Part shown: positions 17,799 through 27,644 of the stretch, in pieces
How the letters are laid out: each line of letters begins with the position of its first letter
Position numbering within the stretch: position 1 is the stretch's first letter
Assembly: GCF_010509575.1 (NCBI RefSeq)
Contig: NZ_CP048437.1
Coordinates: forward strand, 1,612,001-1,676,000
From: Faecalibacterium duncaniae
Lineage (GTDB): Bacteria > Bacillota > Clostridia > Oscillospirales > Ruminococcaceae
DNA: 64,000 nucleotides
Reading direction: 5' to 3'
Made by a program: the position numbers and the translations under genes
Notes under the pieces: model-generated
Database searches by the model: none
Told to the model about the DNA's origin: nothing
Seen by the model: the letters and a program-made list of their open reading frames with translations, nothing else

Positions 17799-18596
17799 TC
17801 ACTCGCTGAACTTCACGCCCTTAAAAGCGGCGTAGTCCGGCGCTGCAGCCTCATCCTCGGCGGCAGGGGCCGGGGGCGGGTCGAGCTTGAGCTGGCTCTC
17901 GTCTTGTGCCCAGAACTCCTCGCTGGTCTTTTCATCCGCAGGAGCCTCATCCTCAGCATCCACATCCGCTGCAGCGGGCTGTGCCTCGGCGATCTCCTCG
18001 GTCACAGCGGCGGCAGTGGTATCGGCGGCTGCAGCCTCATCCTCGGCAGGAGCATCCTCAGCGGGCTCCTCCTTCTGGAACTCAGGCAGGCGGCTCAGAG
18101 ACTCAACATGGCTGCGGTACAGGTTCAGCACATCGGACTTGAAGCGGGTCACTTCCAGCCGGACGCGGTCATACTCGCGCTCCTGGGCAAGCTTTTTCTC
18201 GTTTGCCTCGTTGATGATCTCATCCGCGCGGTCACTGGCTTTTTGCAGCAGCTCGTTGGCATCACGGATAATATCATCACCGCGCAGATTTGCGCGATGC
18301 AGGATCTCTTCCGACTTCTGGTTTGCTTCCCGGATGACATTCTCACCCATCCGCTGGGCATTGATCAGCGCGCTCTTGAGCATATCGCCGTCAGCCTCGT
18401 AGCTCTCCATTTCCTTGTGCAGACGCTGATTCTCGGCAGTCAGCTCAGCGATCTGGCGGCGCAGCTCCTCAGCCTGATCTTCATCCTGCTTCAGCTGCTC
18501 CTCTACTTTATCCAGGAAACGGTCCACCTCTTCGGTCCGGTAGCCGCGGATGTTCTTTTCAAACTGTGCAGCACGCACATCCTGCGGGGTCAGCAT
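17799..18596 (-). CDS. divIVA: DivIVA domain protein
   Basis: This membrane-curvature-sensing coiled-coil protein organises poles and septa. The 265-residue protein opens with LTPQDVRAAQFEKNIRGYRTE, the conserved DivIVA N-terminal domain, then a long coiled coil (about 30-165). An Ala/Glu/Asp-rich low-complexity region follows to the end. The ATG at 18596 follows GGAGG at 8 nt. Its place after sepF and ylmH is the usual division-gene context of Firmicutes. Confidence 0.92.
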   Translation of the reverse strand: MLTPQDVRAAQFEKNIRGYRTEEVDRFLDKVEEQLKQDEDQAEELRRQIAELTAENQRLHKEMESYEADGDMLKSALINAQRMGENVIREANQKSEEILHRANLRGDDIIRDANELLQKASDRADEIINEANEKKLAQEREYDRVRLEVTRFKSDVLNLYRSHVESLSRLPEFQKEEPAEDAPAEDEAAAADTTAAAVTEEIAEAQPAAADVDAEDEAPADEKTSEEFWAQDESQLKLDPPPAPAAEDEAAAPDYAAFKGVKFSE

Positions 18597-18617
18597 AGTG
18601 GTTTCCTCCCTTTTCAT

Positions 18618-19439
18618 TCAATATTGAAAAAACTCGATGATCGATCGGTCTTTTTTGCTTTTTCCGGGCAGGGCCGTCAGGCCAAAGCGCCCCTTTCCGC
18701 GCACCGTGAACACATCACCCTCATACACCGGGGCGTGGGCACTCTCTGCAGGCAGGTGGTTGATCTCCACCCGGCCCGCCGCGATCCACTCACACGCCTG
18801 CCCGCGGCTGCAATGGAGCATGGCCGCAAGCACAGCGTCCAGCCGCAAAGAGGACACGGTGGCTGTCTGCGTTTTGCGCTCTGCCTGCGGGAATTCGGGT
18901 ACCTCATCCAGCGAAAGCAGCGTGGCGGTGACCTCTGTCCGGCCCACCTGCAGCAGTTCCCGGCAGATGAGCTCCCCCGCCGTTTCCAGCGCAAAGACAT
19001 AGGCAGTGCCCGGCGTATCGGCCGGGAGCACAATATCTCCCAGCGCTTCCCGACGCAGCTCCAGCCCCATCAGGCTGCCCAGATAATCCTTGTGACTCGG
19101 CAGTGCCGCCCCGGAAAGGGTGCGGCAGGTCAGCTTCACACAGCACAGCGGGCTTGCAGGGTAGCAGCCCTCCGGCTCCAGGCAGAGCAGCTTCCGCTCT
19201 GCTCCGGGCCAGCCGCCCTCAAAATGATGGTCGCTCTCCGGCACATCGGCACGGTTCAGCGCCGCGCGGGCCAGATCCTGTTCCCTGTCGCTCAAAAAGC
19301 CGGAGTAGCGGGCAATGCCGCGTCCCTCGGCCGCGCGGGCCAGATCTTCTACATGCCGCATCAAAAAGCGCTCTTCATCGGTGCGGGCGGGCACAAAGCC
19401 CCGCACTGCCCTGGGAGCAGGATCAATAGAACGCGCCAT
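18618..19439 (-). CDS. ylmH: YlmH-type S4-domain RNA-binding protein
   Basis: This protein of about 273 residues has an N-terminal domain common to YlmH proteins (FLSDREQDLARAAL...) and a C-terminal S4 RNA-binding domain (RLDAVLAAMLHCSRGQACEWI...). YlmH proteins bind stalled 50S subunits with peptidyl-tRNA in some Firmicutes. The start at 19439 (MARSIDPAPRA) overlaps sepF by 17 nt and follows GGAG at short distance; an internal Met is possible. It is part of sepF-ylmH-divIVA-ileS. Confidence 0.85.
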   Translation of the reverse strand: MARSIDPAPRAVRGFVPARTDEERFLMRHVEDLARAAEGRGIARYSGFLSDREQDLARAALNRADVPESDHHFEGGWPGAERKLLCLEPEGCYPASPLCCVKLTCRTLSGAALPSHKDYLGSLMGLELRREALGDIVLPADTPGTAYVFALETAGELICRELLQVGRTEVTATLLSLDEVPEFPQAERKTQTATVSSLRLDAVLAAMLHCSRGQACEWIAAGRVEINHLPAESAHAPVYEGDVFTVRGKGRFGLTALPGKSKKDRSIIEFFQY

Positions 19440-19887
19440 TGTTCTCCAGCTCGTCCAGCAGATCGCCCATAATGTCCACGTTGTACGGGGTAATGATGAA
19501 GGTGCTGTTGGCAACGCGCTTGATCTGGCCGTTGTTGGCGTAAGCCACACCGGACAGGAAATCCACCAGACGGCGGGAAACTTCCTTGTTGGTAGACTCC
19601 AGATTCAGCACGACCGTGCGCTTGTTGTTCAGGTGGTCTGCAATGGTGCTGGCATCCTCAAAGCGCTCGGGCTTTACCAGAACGACCTTGAGCTGGGTGG
19701 TGGCGTGGATGTTGACCACCTTGTTCTTCTTCTGGGCACCCTCCACCGGCTCTTCCTCTGCATCGTCCATGCCAACGCCGAGACCGCTGTTGTTGTTCAC
19801 CATCTGGGGGCCATCGTCGATGTACTGATCGTCGTAATCGTCCTCACCGCCGAAAAGGCCCTTTTTGAGACTATCCACGAAAGACAT
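19423..19887 (-). CDS. sepF: Cell division protein SepF
   Basis: SepF tethers FtsZ to the membrane and polymerises into arcs at the septum. The 154-residue protein has an N-terminal membrane-binding helix (SFVDSLKKGLFGG), an acidic linker and the DUF552 core with VVLVKPERFEDASTIADHLNNKRTVVLNLE. The ATG at 19887 follows AAAGGAG. It is first in the division operon and has a near-consensus promoter. Confidence 0.95.
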   Translation of the reverse strand: MSFVDSLKKGLFGGEDDYDDQYIDDGPQMVNNNSGLGVGMDDAEEEPVEGAQKKNKVVNIHATTQLKVVLVKPERFEDASTIADHLNNKRTVVLNLESTNKEVSRRLVDFLSGVAYANNGQIKRVANSTFIITPYNVDIMGDLLDELENNGAFY

Positions 19888-19962
19888 AGTATCTGCTCCT
19901 TTCATTCGGGCAGCCGCAGCTGCCTGGCGCCTTTTGCAAAAGAGATGCAAATAGCTTTTACT

Positions 19963-19991
19963 ATTATCGGATTTTTTGCCGCAGATGTCAA
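19963..19991 (-). promoter_or_regulatory. Promoter for sepF-ylmH-divIVA-ileS
   Basis: TTGACA and GATAAT are separated by 17 nt on the minus strand, immediately downstream of the HlyD-like gene's stop codon. Confidence 0.75.
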
Positions 19992-19994
19992 TAA

Positions 19995-21311
19995 CTACAA
20001 AAGTTTTCCATCATACAAATTTTGTCCGGAGACAATAATCTCGTCATAAAGCCGAACCTGACTAACAGAACCAGCCGTTCCGCTGGGCAAAACGATGAGG
20101 TCATTGCCATCCGTGATCTGCGGGTGGGCATCGTCCACAGGGTCGATGCGGCAGAAGCGGGCCAGGTTGCCGTACTTCACATACACGCCGGGGATGTAGT
20201 TCTCGCCCTGACCCTCTGCCTCGGAGCCGTCCTCCTTGAGGTAGTGCACCGCAGCAGCAGGCACCCGCAGGCCGGTGTTGCGTCCCACGATGATTTGGGC
20301 ATCGGCACAGTTCAGCCGGAGCACATCGCCGTTGATGATCTCGCAGGAGAGAACGAAACGTGCAATGTCGTTTTCCGCATCAATGTTCACCTCGCTGACC
20401 TTTGCCTTGAGGGGCGTCTCCACCTGACCGGGAAAGCGGATCTCAACGCTCTTGGTCAAGGGTTTGCCGTCCCTGCCCAGCAGCTTTTCCGCCTGTTTGG
20501 CCGAGCACACCCCGGCATAGTACCAGGTAAAGCCCGAAACGATCTTGCCTGCGCAGCCGTCCAGCGCGATCTCCGGGGAGGACTCAACGTAGGCTTTCAG
20601 GTTGGCTGCATCCAGGGCAAGGATATCGGCAGAACCTGCGTTCAGCCGCCCGGAGCTGGAGCTGCGGATGAAATAGCCCGTCTGCGGGGCCGTGATCTGG
20701 GACGGATTGCCCAGCTGGGACTGCACCGTGGCGGCCTGCTGGGTCAGCGCGGTGATCTGGTCGGAAAAGCTGGCCACCTCGCCGGTGATGACCCAGAGTT
20801 TGTTCTGGGCCAGAATGTAGTTTTCCTTCTCCGCATCGGTATCCTCGTAGTCCCCTGCATCCAGCGAATTCATCAGGTCGTACAGAGCAGCGGAACGGTT
20901 CTTGCGCAGGGATTCCAGCTGCACCGAAGTGGTGTTCTGGGAGCGCTGCAGCAGGTCGATCTGGTCATTGATCTGGGTCAGCTGCTGGCGCAGGGTGGCC
21001 TGTGCTGCATCGCTGTAGATCTCAGCCACCGCTGTGCCTGCCGAAACACGTTCGCCGTCTGCCACCAGATACCCCAGCGTGCCGCCGCCCGCAACGTAGC
21101 TTTCCTCGAACAGGAGCACGCCCTCGGCATCCACGGTGTCCTCCACCGTAGCCAGCAGGGCGGTCTCGTAGGTATTGGGCGGAAACAGCACCTGCATTGC
21201 CTGATAGCCCACATACAATGCCGCCAGCAGCAAAAACACGATAACGACAGCGGCCAGCGTTTTCAGTGCGCCAGAGATGCCCTCGCGGTTCTCTTCCTGC
21301 ATATCGCTCAT
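19995..21311 (-). CDS. HlyD-like membrane-anchored secretion/efflux adaptor
   Basis: This 438-residue protein has a short cytoplasmic N terminus, one transmembrane helix (about 16-36) and a large extracellular part. That part has barrel-like segments flanking a coiled coil (about 95-165), the layout of HlyD/RND-type adaptors. It includes an IxAPxxG-like lipoyl half motif (QITAPQTGYFIRS). No cognate transporter lies next to it, and the gene overlaps miaA by 4 nt. Such orphans occur near sepF in Clostridia; function is unproven. Confidence 0.7.
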   Translation of the reverse strand: MSDMQEENREGISGALKTLAAVVIVFLLLAALYVGYQAMQVLFPPNTYETALLATVEDTVDAEGVLLFEESYVAGGGTLGYLVADGERVSAGTAVAEIYSDAAQATLRQQLTQINDQIDLLQRSQNTTSVQLESLRKNRSAALYDLMNSLDAGDYEDTDAEKENYILAQNKLWVITGEVASFSDQITALTQQAATVQSQLGNPSQITAPQTGYFIRSSSSGRLNAGSADILALDAANLKAYVESSPEIALDGCAGKIVSGFTWYYAGVCSAKQAEKLLGRDGKPLTKSVEIRFPGQVETPLKAKVSEVNIDAENDIARFVLSCEIINGDVLRLNCADAQIIVGRNTGLRVPAAAVHYLKEDGSEAEGQGENYIPGVYVKYGNLARFCRIDPVDDAHPQITDGNDLIVLPSGTAGSVSQVRLYDEIIVSGQNLYDGKLL

Positions 21312-22258
21312 CCTTTCGCTAAAAATTCATTTGTGAGACGTGCGGCCTGTTCCCGGACATCCGGGGCCGAGGCATCCAGCCAGTGGATACCCTCCATGTG
21401 GCGGAACCAGGTCAGCTGGCGCTTGGCATAGTTGCGGGAAGCCTGTTTCAGCTTCTCCACACAAGGGGCAAGCGCGCTCTCCCCCGCAAAGTAGGGGAAG
21501 AATTCTTTGTATCCGATGGCCTGGGCCGCCGTCTTATAAGTGTCCCGGTGTTCCCACACACGTTTTGCCTCGTTCAGCAGATCCTGCTCCATCATCAGAT
21601 CCACCCGCAGGTCGATGCGGCGGTAGAGCTGGGCGCGCTCCGGGAAATCCAGCCCAAGGATCAGAGACCGGTAGGGCTTTTCGGGCGGGAGTGAGTCTGC
21701 TTTCTGCTCACTGAGCTTTTTCCCGGTGGCGCGGTAATGTTCCAGCGCCCGCAGCACCCGGACATGGTTGTTCGGATGGATGGCCGCCGCCGCTTCGGGG
21801 TCCACCGCCTGCAGCTCCGCATACATGGCTTCCGGACCCTTTTCATTCAGTTCCGCGGCCAGCTGTTCCCGCAAACCGTCCGGCGTTTTCTCAGCAGCAA
21901 AGCGGACACCATACAAAAAGCTCTGGACATAGAGCCCGGTGCCGCCCACAAGGATGGGCAAATGTCCTCTGCCGGAGATCTCATGCTCCAGCGCTCCGGC
22001 CAGCGCGGTGAAATCCGCCACGCTGAACGGTTCATCGGGCTGCAGGATATCCACCCCATGGTGCGGAATGCCGCGAGTCTCCTCGGGGGTCACCTTAGCG
22101 GTGCCCACATCAAGCCCTTTGTAGATCTGCATCGAATCGGCGCTGATGATCTCACCGCCGAACTGCTCGGCCAGTGCAACACCCAGCGCGGTCTTGCCGG
22201 AAGCCGTGGGGCCGACCACGGCCAGCACCGGGTGCTTTTTGTTACACGATCCGTCCAA
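21308..22258 (-). CDS. miaA: tRNA dimethylallyltransferase
   Basis: It adds an isopentenyl group to A37 of tRNAs reading UNN codons, producing i6A, which MiaB (also here) then methylthiolates. The P-loop GPTASGKT is at 16-23. SADSMQIYKGLDVGTAKV and LILGLDFPERAQLYRRID are family signatures. The 316-residue reading frame begins with TTG overlapping the mutL end by 17 nt; GTG codons just downstream are alternatives. The function is secure; the exact start is not. Confidence 0.93.
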   Translation of the reverse strand: MDGSCNKKHPVLAVVGPTASGKTALGVALAEQFGGEIISADSMQIYKGLDVGTAKVTPEETRGIPHHGVDILQPDEPFSVADFTALAGALEHEISGRGHLPILVGGTGLYVQSFLYGVRFAAEKTPDGLREQLAAELNEKGPEAMYAELQAVDPEAAAAIHPNNHVRVLRALEHYRATGKKLSEQKADSLPPEKPYRSLILGLDFPERAQLYRRIDLRVDLMMEQDLLNEAKRVWEHRDTYKTAAQAIGYKEFFPYFAGESALAPCVEKLKQASRNYAKRQLTWFRHMEGIHWLDASAPDVREQAARLTNEFLAKG

Positions 22259-24392
22259 ACTGTTTTTCCAGCTCCTTCCGGGTCAATTTAAGAACACAAG
22301 GCCGACCATGGGGGCAGAAGGGCGGCACCTCGCCCGAGAGGATCTTTTCAGCCAATGCCATCAGCTCCTGCGGGGAGGTCTTATCCCCCGCCTTAATGGC
22401 CGCGCGGCAGGAGATGGAATGGAGCACCCACTCGGTCTTTTCGCTCAAGGCATCGCGGCTGCCTTTGGAGAGCTTATCCGCCAGCTCCACCAGCAGATCC
22501 TCGGCGCTGCCCTGTTCCACATCCGCGGGCACAGAGCGCAGGAACACGCTGTTGCCGCCAAAGTCATCGATCTCCAGTCCTGCGCTTTCCAGCAGCTCAA
22601 GGTTGGAGAGGAGGGCAGTCTTTTCCTCCGCCGACAGCTCCACCACCAGCGGCTCCAGCAGCAGCTGGGCCGGAACATCCCCATAGTTTGCCGCCAGCTT
22701 CTCGAAAAGCTGGCGCTCGTGGGCAGCGTGCTTATCAATGATGCAGATCTCCTCCCCGCGCTCGGCAAGGATGTAGGTCTTGAAGATCTCACCCACATAG
22801 CGCAGAGGGGCAGGGCCTTCCTGCACGTCAAAGCCCAGCTGTTCCGGCGTGTCCTCTGCAGCAGAGGTCTGCTGCGGAGCCGGGGCGGCAGGCATTTCCT
22901 CCTTGGGGGCAGGATCCCATGCCGCCATGTGGTCCTGATGTTCGGGCAGATCTGCACTGTCCGGTTCAATGTCCAATGCACCTTCCCCCAGCGCTGCGGC
23001 AAAGGCGGGTGCTTCAGGCTCACTCACCGTGGGAGCTGGTGCCGGGCTGTGCAGGGTGGCATCCTGCCGGATGGGCAGGCCCGATGCAACCGTTGTCCAG
23101 CTGTGCTCTGTCGGCTTTTCCTCGGAAGTGCCCGGCACAGGCAGGATATCCGGGTGGCTTGCAGTTGCCGGACGGGACAGCGGTACTGCTGCCGGTGCCG
23201 GAGTGAAGCTCCGGAAGCTCCGCTGGGGCTGAGGGGTATGCTCATGGAGCGTTCCCGGCTCAGCCTGGCCCGGAATGATGGCAGAAAGCCCTGTAAAGTT
23301 ATTCTTCTTTACATCATTTTCTGCCGCGTTATCATTTATTTCCGATTTGTTGGATTCTTCATCTTTTTTATCCTCTTCAAAGGCGAAACGCCGCTCTCCG
23401 GTGCCCGGTTGGGCCAGTGCCAGCTTGACAGCGTGATAAACGAGGTCAAAGATATCGTTTTCCCGGGCAAAGCGTACCTCAGTCTTGGCCGGGTGGACAT
23501 TGACATCCACAAGGTCAGCGGGCATTTCCAGAAGCAAGATTCCTCCAGGGAACTTGCCCTGCATCGTGGTGCCTTTGAACGCTGTTTCCATGGCTGCCAT
23601 CATGGTGCGGTTGCGGACATAGCGCCCATTGATATAGAAATACTGCATACTGCGGCTGGCGCGGCAGCTCCTGGGCTGGGTGATGAGGCCCCACACCCGG
23701 TAGACCCCCTCCTGATTGTCCAGCTCCATGAGGTCACGGCTGAATTCCCGGCCCAGCACCGCGTAGGCGGCACTGCGCAGCTTGCCGTCACCGGGGGTGA
23801 CATACTGCAGCTTACCCTCCCGGACAAACTTGAAGCTGACCTCGGGGTGGCTCAGGGCCACATGGGCCACAATATCCGCCACAAAGGTACCCTCACTGGA
23901 ATCCTTTTTGAGGAACTTCATCCGGGCCGGGGTGTTGTAGAACAGATCCTGCACCCGGATGGTAGTGCCCACGCCGCGTGCACCGGGCTCCAGCGGATAA
24001 TCCTCGCCGCCCTCGATGCGGTAGACGGAGGCGCACTCGTCGTTCTCAGTACGGGTCAGTACTTCTACCCGCGCCACGCTGGCAATGGAAGCCAGCGCTT
24101 CTCCACGGAAGCCCAGGGTGTGGATATGGTTCAGATCATCCTCCGTCCGGATCTTACTGGTGGCGTGGCGGATGAATGCCGTGGGGATATACTCTGCTTC
24201 AATGCCCGAACCGTTGTCGCTGATCTCGATCAGCTTCACGCCGCCTGATTCAATGGTCACGGTGATCTGGCTTGCCCCGGCATCGATGGCGTTTTCCAGC
24301 AGCTCCTTCACCACGGAAGCAGGCCGCTCCACCACCTCACCGGCTGCAATGAGCTCTGCCGTGTGCTTGTCCAGAACATGGATGACTGCCAT
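22242..24392 (-). CDS. mutL: DNA mismatch repair protein MutL (endonuclease type)
   Basis: This GHKL ATPase links mismatch recognition to strand incision. The N-terminal motifs ELLENAIDAG, ISDNGSGI and LGFRGEALASI are present. After a low-complexity linker (about 330-520), the C-terminal domain has the endonuclease metal site DKHAAHERQLFE plus SCRAAIKAGDK and CPHGRPC. This fits the nicking MutL found in bacteria lacking MutH. It has 716 residues, and the ATG follows GGGAGG. It is 39 nt downstream of mutS. Confidence 0.96.
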   Translation of the reverse strand: MAVIHVLDKHTAELIAAGEVVERPASVVKELLENAIDAGASQITVTIESGGVKLIEISDNGSGIEAEYIPTAFIRHATSKIRTEDDLNHIHTLGFRGEALASIASVARVEVLTRTENDECASVYRIEGGEDYPLEPGARGVGTTIRVQDLFYNTPARMKFLKKDSSEGTFVADIVAHVALSHPEVSFKFVREGKLQYVTPGDGKLRSAAYAVLGREFSRDLMELDNQEGVYRVWGLITQPRSCRASRSMQYFYINGRYVRNRTMMAAMETAFKGTTMQGKFPGGILLLEMPADLVDVNVHPAKTEVRFARENDIFDLVYHAVKLALAQPGTGERRFAFEEDKKDEESNKSEINDNAAENDVKKNNFTGLSAIIPGQAEPGTLHEHTPQPQRSFRSFTPAPAAVPLSRPATASHPDILPVPGTSEEKPTEHSWTTVASGLPIRQDATLHSPAPAPTVSEPEAPAFAAALGEGALDIEPDSADLPEHQDHMAAWDPAPKEEMPAAPAPQQTSAAEDTPEQLGFDVQEGPAPLRYVGEIFKTYILAERGEEICIIDKHAAHERQLFEKLAANYGDVPAQLLLEPLVVELSAEEKTALLSNLELLESAGLEIDDFGGNSVFLRSVPADVEQGSAEDLLVELADKLSKGSRDALSEKTEWVLHSISCRAAIKAGDKTSPQELMALAEKILSGEVPPFCPHGRPCVLKLTRKELEKQFGRIV

Positions 24393-24431
24393 ATTCGTTC
24401 CCTCCCCTGTTTTTTAGGATTTTTCAGGAAA

Positions 24432-27047
24432 TCAGCCGTTCAGGCTGCCCTTCAAGGTCTTTTTCAGCTCGTACAGGAAATTCAGCGCTTCAATGGGGGT
24501 CAGCGTTTCCACATCCAGCGCATCCAGTTTTTCCAGCACCTCGCTGGGCACTGCGGGAGAATTATACTCCTGCAGCGCATCAAAGTCCATCTGCTCCACC
24601 TTGTTCTTGGGGGCAGTGGCTTCCAGTGCGCGCAGCACCTCGTGGGCGCGGCGGGTCACGGTGCCGGGCAGACCGGCCAGCTTTGCCACCTCGATGCCAT
24701 AGCTGTCATCGGCAGGGCCGCGGACGATGCGGCGCAGGAAGGTGATGTCCTCACCCCGCTTTTTCACCGCAATGTTGTAATTTTTCACGCCGCTGATGGT
24801 GCCCTCAAGGTCCGTCAACTCGTGGTAATGGGTGGCAAAGAGGGTTTTGCAGCCCAGTCCCTTGGCAGGGTCGCTGATGTGCTCCACCACGGCGCGGGCA
24901 ATGCTCATGCCGTCAAAGGTGGACGTGCCGCGCCCGATCTCATCCAGCACCACCAGACTGCGGGAGGTAGCGTTCTTCAGGATCTCTGCCACCTCGGTCA
25001 TCTCCACCATAAAGGTGGACTGACCTGCCGAAAGGTCATCCGACGCACCGATGCGGGTAAAGATGGCATCCACTACACCCACATGGCACTCTCTGGCCGG
25101 AACAAAGGAACCGATCTGTGCCATCAGGGCAATCAGCGCATTCTGGCGCATATAGGTCGATTTGCCCGCCATGTTAGGGCCGGTGATGATGAGGCAGCGA
25201 TCTTCGCCGCAGTTCAGGGTGGTATCGTTGGGTACGAACAGACTGCCCTTGAGCATCTGCTCCACCACAGGGTGGCGGCCCTCCACGATGGTCAGCTGGT
25301 CGCTCTCATCCACAGCGGGGCGGCAGTAGTTGTTTTCTGCTGCCACCTGAGCCAGAGCGGCCAGCACGTCCAGCTCTGCTACGGCGTTGGCCGTACGCTG
25401 GATGCGGTCGAGCTGGGCACCAATGCTTTCCAGCAGCTCATTGAACAGCCGGTGTTCCAGAGCGATCAGCCGCTCGTGAGCACCCAGGATCTTATTTTCC
25501 AGCTCCTTGAGCTCCTGTGTGATGTAGCGTTCGCCGGTGGTCAGGGTCTGCTTGCGGATGTAGCTCTCCGGCACCTGTGCCTTATAAGAGTTGCTGACCT
25601 CGATGAAATAGCCAAACACATGGTTATAGCCGATCTTCAGCTTGGGGATGCCGGTCTCCTGCCGCAGGCGGGTCTCGAGCTGAGCCAGCACGCCCTTGGT
25701 GTTATCGCGGATGGAACGCAGCTCGTCCACCTCAGGGTGGTAGCCCTTGGCAATGACGCCACCATCCTTCAGGGTAGAGGGTGCGTCAGGGTCCACAGCG
25801 GCATAGATCTTGTCCTTGATATCGCTCAGCGGGTCGATCCTGGAGACGATCTCGCTGAGTTCGGCGCAGCCGCAGCTTTCAGCCTGCTGGCGCAGGCTGG
25901 GCAGGCGCTCACAGGTCTGTGCCATGGCATAGATCTCTTTGGGCGTGGCCGAGCCGTAGACCGTGCGGGTCATCATACGCTCCAGATCAGCGATGTAATG
26001 CAGTTCTTCGATCAGATCGCCGCGCTGTACGGTCTGATTGACCAGGCTTTCCACAGCATCCAGACGGTGGTTGATGGCATCGCTGGAAAGCAGCGGCTGC
26101 TCAATCCAGGTGCGGAGCAGCCGCTTGCCCATGGCAGTGCTGGTCTTGTCCAGCACCCAGAGCAGGGTTCCCCGCTTCTCGCGGCCCCGCAGGGTCTCGG
26201 TGAGTTCAAGGTTGGCCCGCGTCACAGGCGAAAGCTGCATATACTGGGCTTCGTTGTAGCTGATGACGGTCTTCAGGCGCTCCACACCTTTGATCTGGGT
26301 GGTGTGCAGGTATTCCAGAAGTGCGGCCATGGCAAACCGCACCAGACCTTTTTTATCAATAGAGGTCGTCTCATCCCAATTGCGGCCAAACTGGTTTTCC
26401 AGCGAGATGGCCACCAGACCCGGGGCGTAGCGTTCCTCTTCCACCAGCTCCACAGAGCAGGTCATATTCTTTTTGATATAGCCGGTCAGCTCACGGCAGT
26501 CCAGCATTCCGGGATTCATCAGCACCTCGCTGGGATGGTAGCGGCAGAGCTCCGCGATCACGGCAGGCACGATCTTCTCCCGTTTCAGCTCGGTGATGTG
26601 GGCCGTGCCGGTGGAAACATCGGCAAAACAGATGCCCGCCGCATTTCCTTTCAGAAAAATGCTTGCAATGTAGTTGTTTTTGTCATCCTGCAGCATACTG
26701 CTCTCGATGACAGTGCCCGGCGTGACCACCCGGATGATATCGCGCTTGACCAGTCCCTTTGCCTTGGACGGGTCCTCCATCTGCTCACAGATCGCCACCT
26801 TGTATCCCTTGGCGATCAGGCGGGCCACATAGCCCTCGTAGCTGTGGAAGGGCACGCCGCACATGGGGGCACGCTCTTCCATGCCGCACTGCTTGCCCGT
26901 CAGGGTCAGGTCCAGCTCCCGGGAGGCGGTCAGCGCATCGTCAAAGAACATCTCGTAAAAGTCGCCGATGCGGTAAAACAGGATCTCGTCCTTATACTGC
27001 TTCTTGATGTCCATATACTGCTGCATCATGGGCGACAGTTCTGCCAT
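24432..27047 (-). CDS. mutS: DNA mismatch repair protein MutS
   Basis: MutS recognises mismatches. The 871-residue protein has the mismatch-wedge motif in RIGDFYEMFFDDA near residue 30, the Walker A PNMAGKSTYMRQ, the Walker B VLDEIGRGTSTFDG, and a C-terminal helix-turn-helix end. Length and motifs match MutS1. It is cotranscribed between ricA and mutL. Confidence 0.97.
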   Translation of the reverse strand: MAELSPMMQQYMDIKKQYKDEILFYRIGDFYEMFFDDALTASRELDLTLTGKQCGMEERAPMCGVPFHSYEGYVARLIAKGYKVAICEQMEDPSKAKGLVKRDIIRVVTPGTVIESSMLQDDKNNYIASIFLKGNAAGICFADVSTGTAHITELKREKIVPAVIAELCRYHPSEVLMNPGMLDCRELTGYIKKNMTCSVELVEEERYAPGLVAISLENQFGRNWDETTSIDKKGLVRFAMAALLEYLHTTQIKGVERLKTVISYNEAQYMQLSPVTRANLELTETLRGREKRGTLLWVLDKTSTAMGKRLLRTWIEQPLLSSDAINHRLDAVESLVNQTVQRGDLIEELHYIADLERMMTRTVYGSATPKEIYAMAQTCERLPSLRQQAESCGCAELSEIVSRIDPLSDIKDKIYAAVDPDAPSTLKDGGVIAKGYHPEVDELRSIRDNTKGVLAQLETRLRQETGIPKLKIGYNHVFGYFIEVSNSYKAQVPESYIRKQTLTTGERYITQELKELENKILGAHERLIALEHRLFNELLESIGAQLDRIQRTANAVAELDVLAALAQVAAENNYCRPAVDESDQLTIVEGRHPVVEQMLKGSLFVPNDTTLNCGEDRCLIITGPNMAGKSTYMRQNALIALMAQIGSFVPARECHVGVVDAIFTRIGASDDLSAGQSTFMVEMTEVAEILKNATSRSLVVLDEIGRGTSTFDGMSIARAVVEHISDPAKGLGCKTLFATHYHELTDLEGTISGVKNYNIAVKKRGEDITFLRRIVRGPADDSYGIEVAKLAGLPGTVTRRAHEVLRALEATAPKNKVEQMDFDALQEYNSPAVPSEVLEKLDALDVETLTPIEALNFLYELKKTLKGSLNG

Positions 27048-27120
27048 AATCGTTCACCTTTCCTGCGGGCTATGCCGCTTTGCTTCTTTCCGTCGGTTTG
27101 CAGTAAGTAACTGCGAATGG

Positions 27121-27154
27121 AAGGAAAACGCGGCCTGCGATTTGCAGCCGCGTT
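27121..27154 (-). terminator. Hairpin after ricA (probable partial terminator)
   Basis: The minus strand has an imperfect GC stem (AACGCGGCTGC / GCAGGCCGCGTT) followed by TTTTCCTT, in the 120-nt gap between ricA and mutS. It may lower mutS expression relative to miaB-ricA. Confidence 0.55.
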
Positions 27155-27167
27155 CTCATTTTACCTG

Positions 27168-27575
27168 TTAGTGGCAGCCTCCGCAGGTGGAGCAGCTGCC
27201 GGTGCAGGATTCACTGGGCTCCTGCACGGTCATGGGGTCGCCGCCGTTCATTGCGGTGTTGATGATGGCATCAATGTAGTTGACCAGGTTCTCGCAGTCG
27301 CGCTTTGCCTCGTTGTAAGCAGTCATACCCTCGTCAGCCATGATCTTGCCGTACAGGTCGTTGACCTTGGTGTTCAGCTCGGCGATGCGCTCATCACTGC
27401 GCTCGCTCTTGCTGATCTCGTTGTTCAGATCCATGCGGGCCAGATTGAACTCCCCGATGAGATTCTGCAGCTCCTCATCCTTGTCGTTTGCCTTGCGGGC
27501 CTGATCCAAAGCCAGGTAACGGGGGTCAGTCTGCAGTGCCATGGCGGCGCGCTTGAACAGATCGATGCAATCCAT
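27168..27575 (-). CDS. ricA: YlbF/YmcA family protein, RicA-like, with C-terminal cysteine cluster
   Basis: This 135-residue helical protein belongs to the Com_YlbF family, whose members RicA, RicF and RicT form a complex affecting RNA processing in Bacillus. The C terminus carries four cysteines (CTGSCSTCGGC), matching the reported [4Fe-4S] ligation by Ric proteins. Its position beside miaB and mutS-mutL matches the Bacillus ymcA locus, which favours RicA over RicF. The ATG at 27575 has AAGGAG at about 10 nt; a TTG two codons earlier is too close to it. Confidence 0.82.
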   Translation of the reverse strand: MDCIDLFKRAAMALQTDPRYLALDQARKANDKDEELQNLIGEFNLARMDLNNEISKSERSDERIAELNTKVNDLYGKIMADEGMTAYNEAKRDCENLVNYIDAIINTAMNGGDPMTVQEPSESCTGSCSTCGGCH

Positions 27576-27644
27576 AATCAAAAATCTCCTTTGATGTGTT
27601 TGTTTTTATAGTTATATTATCATTGAGGCCGGTGTGCCCCGGGA

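Noticed and set aside
24363..27110. A 915-codon plus-strand frame opposite mutS
   Set aside because: Shadow of mutS; composition mirrors the sense codons and no motif is present.
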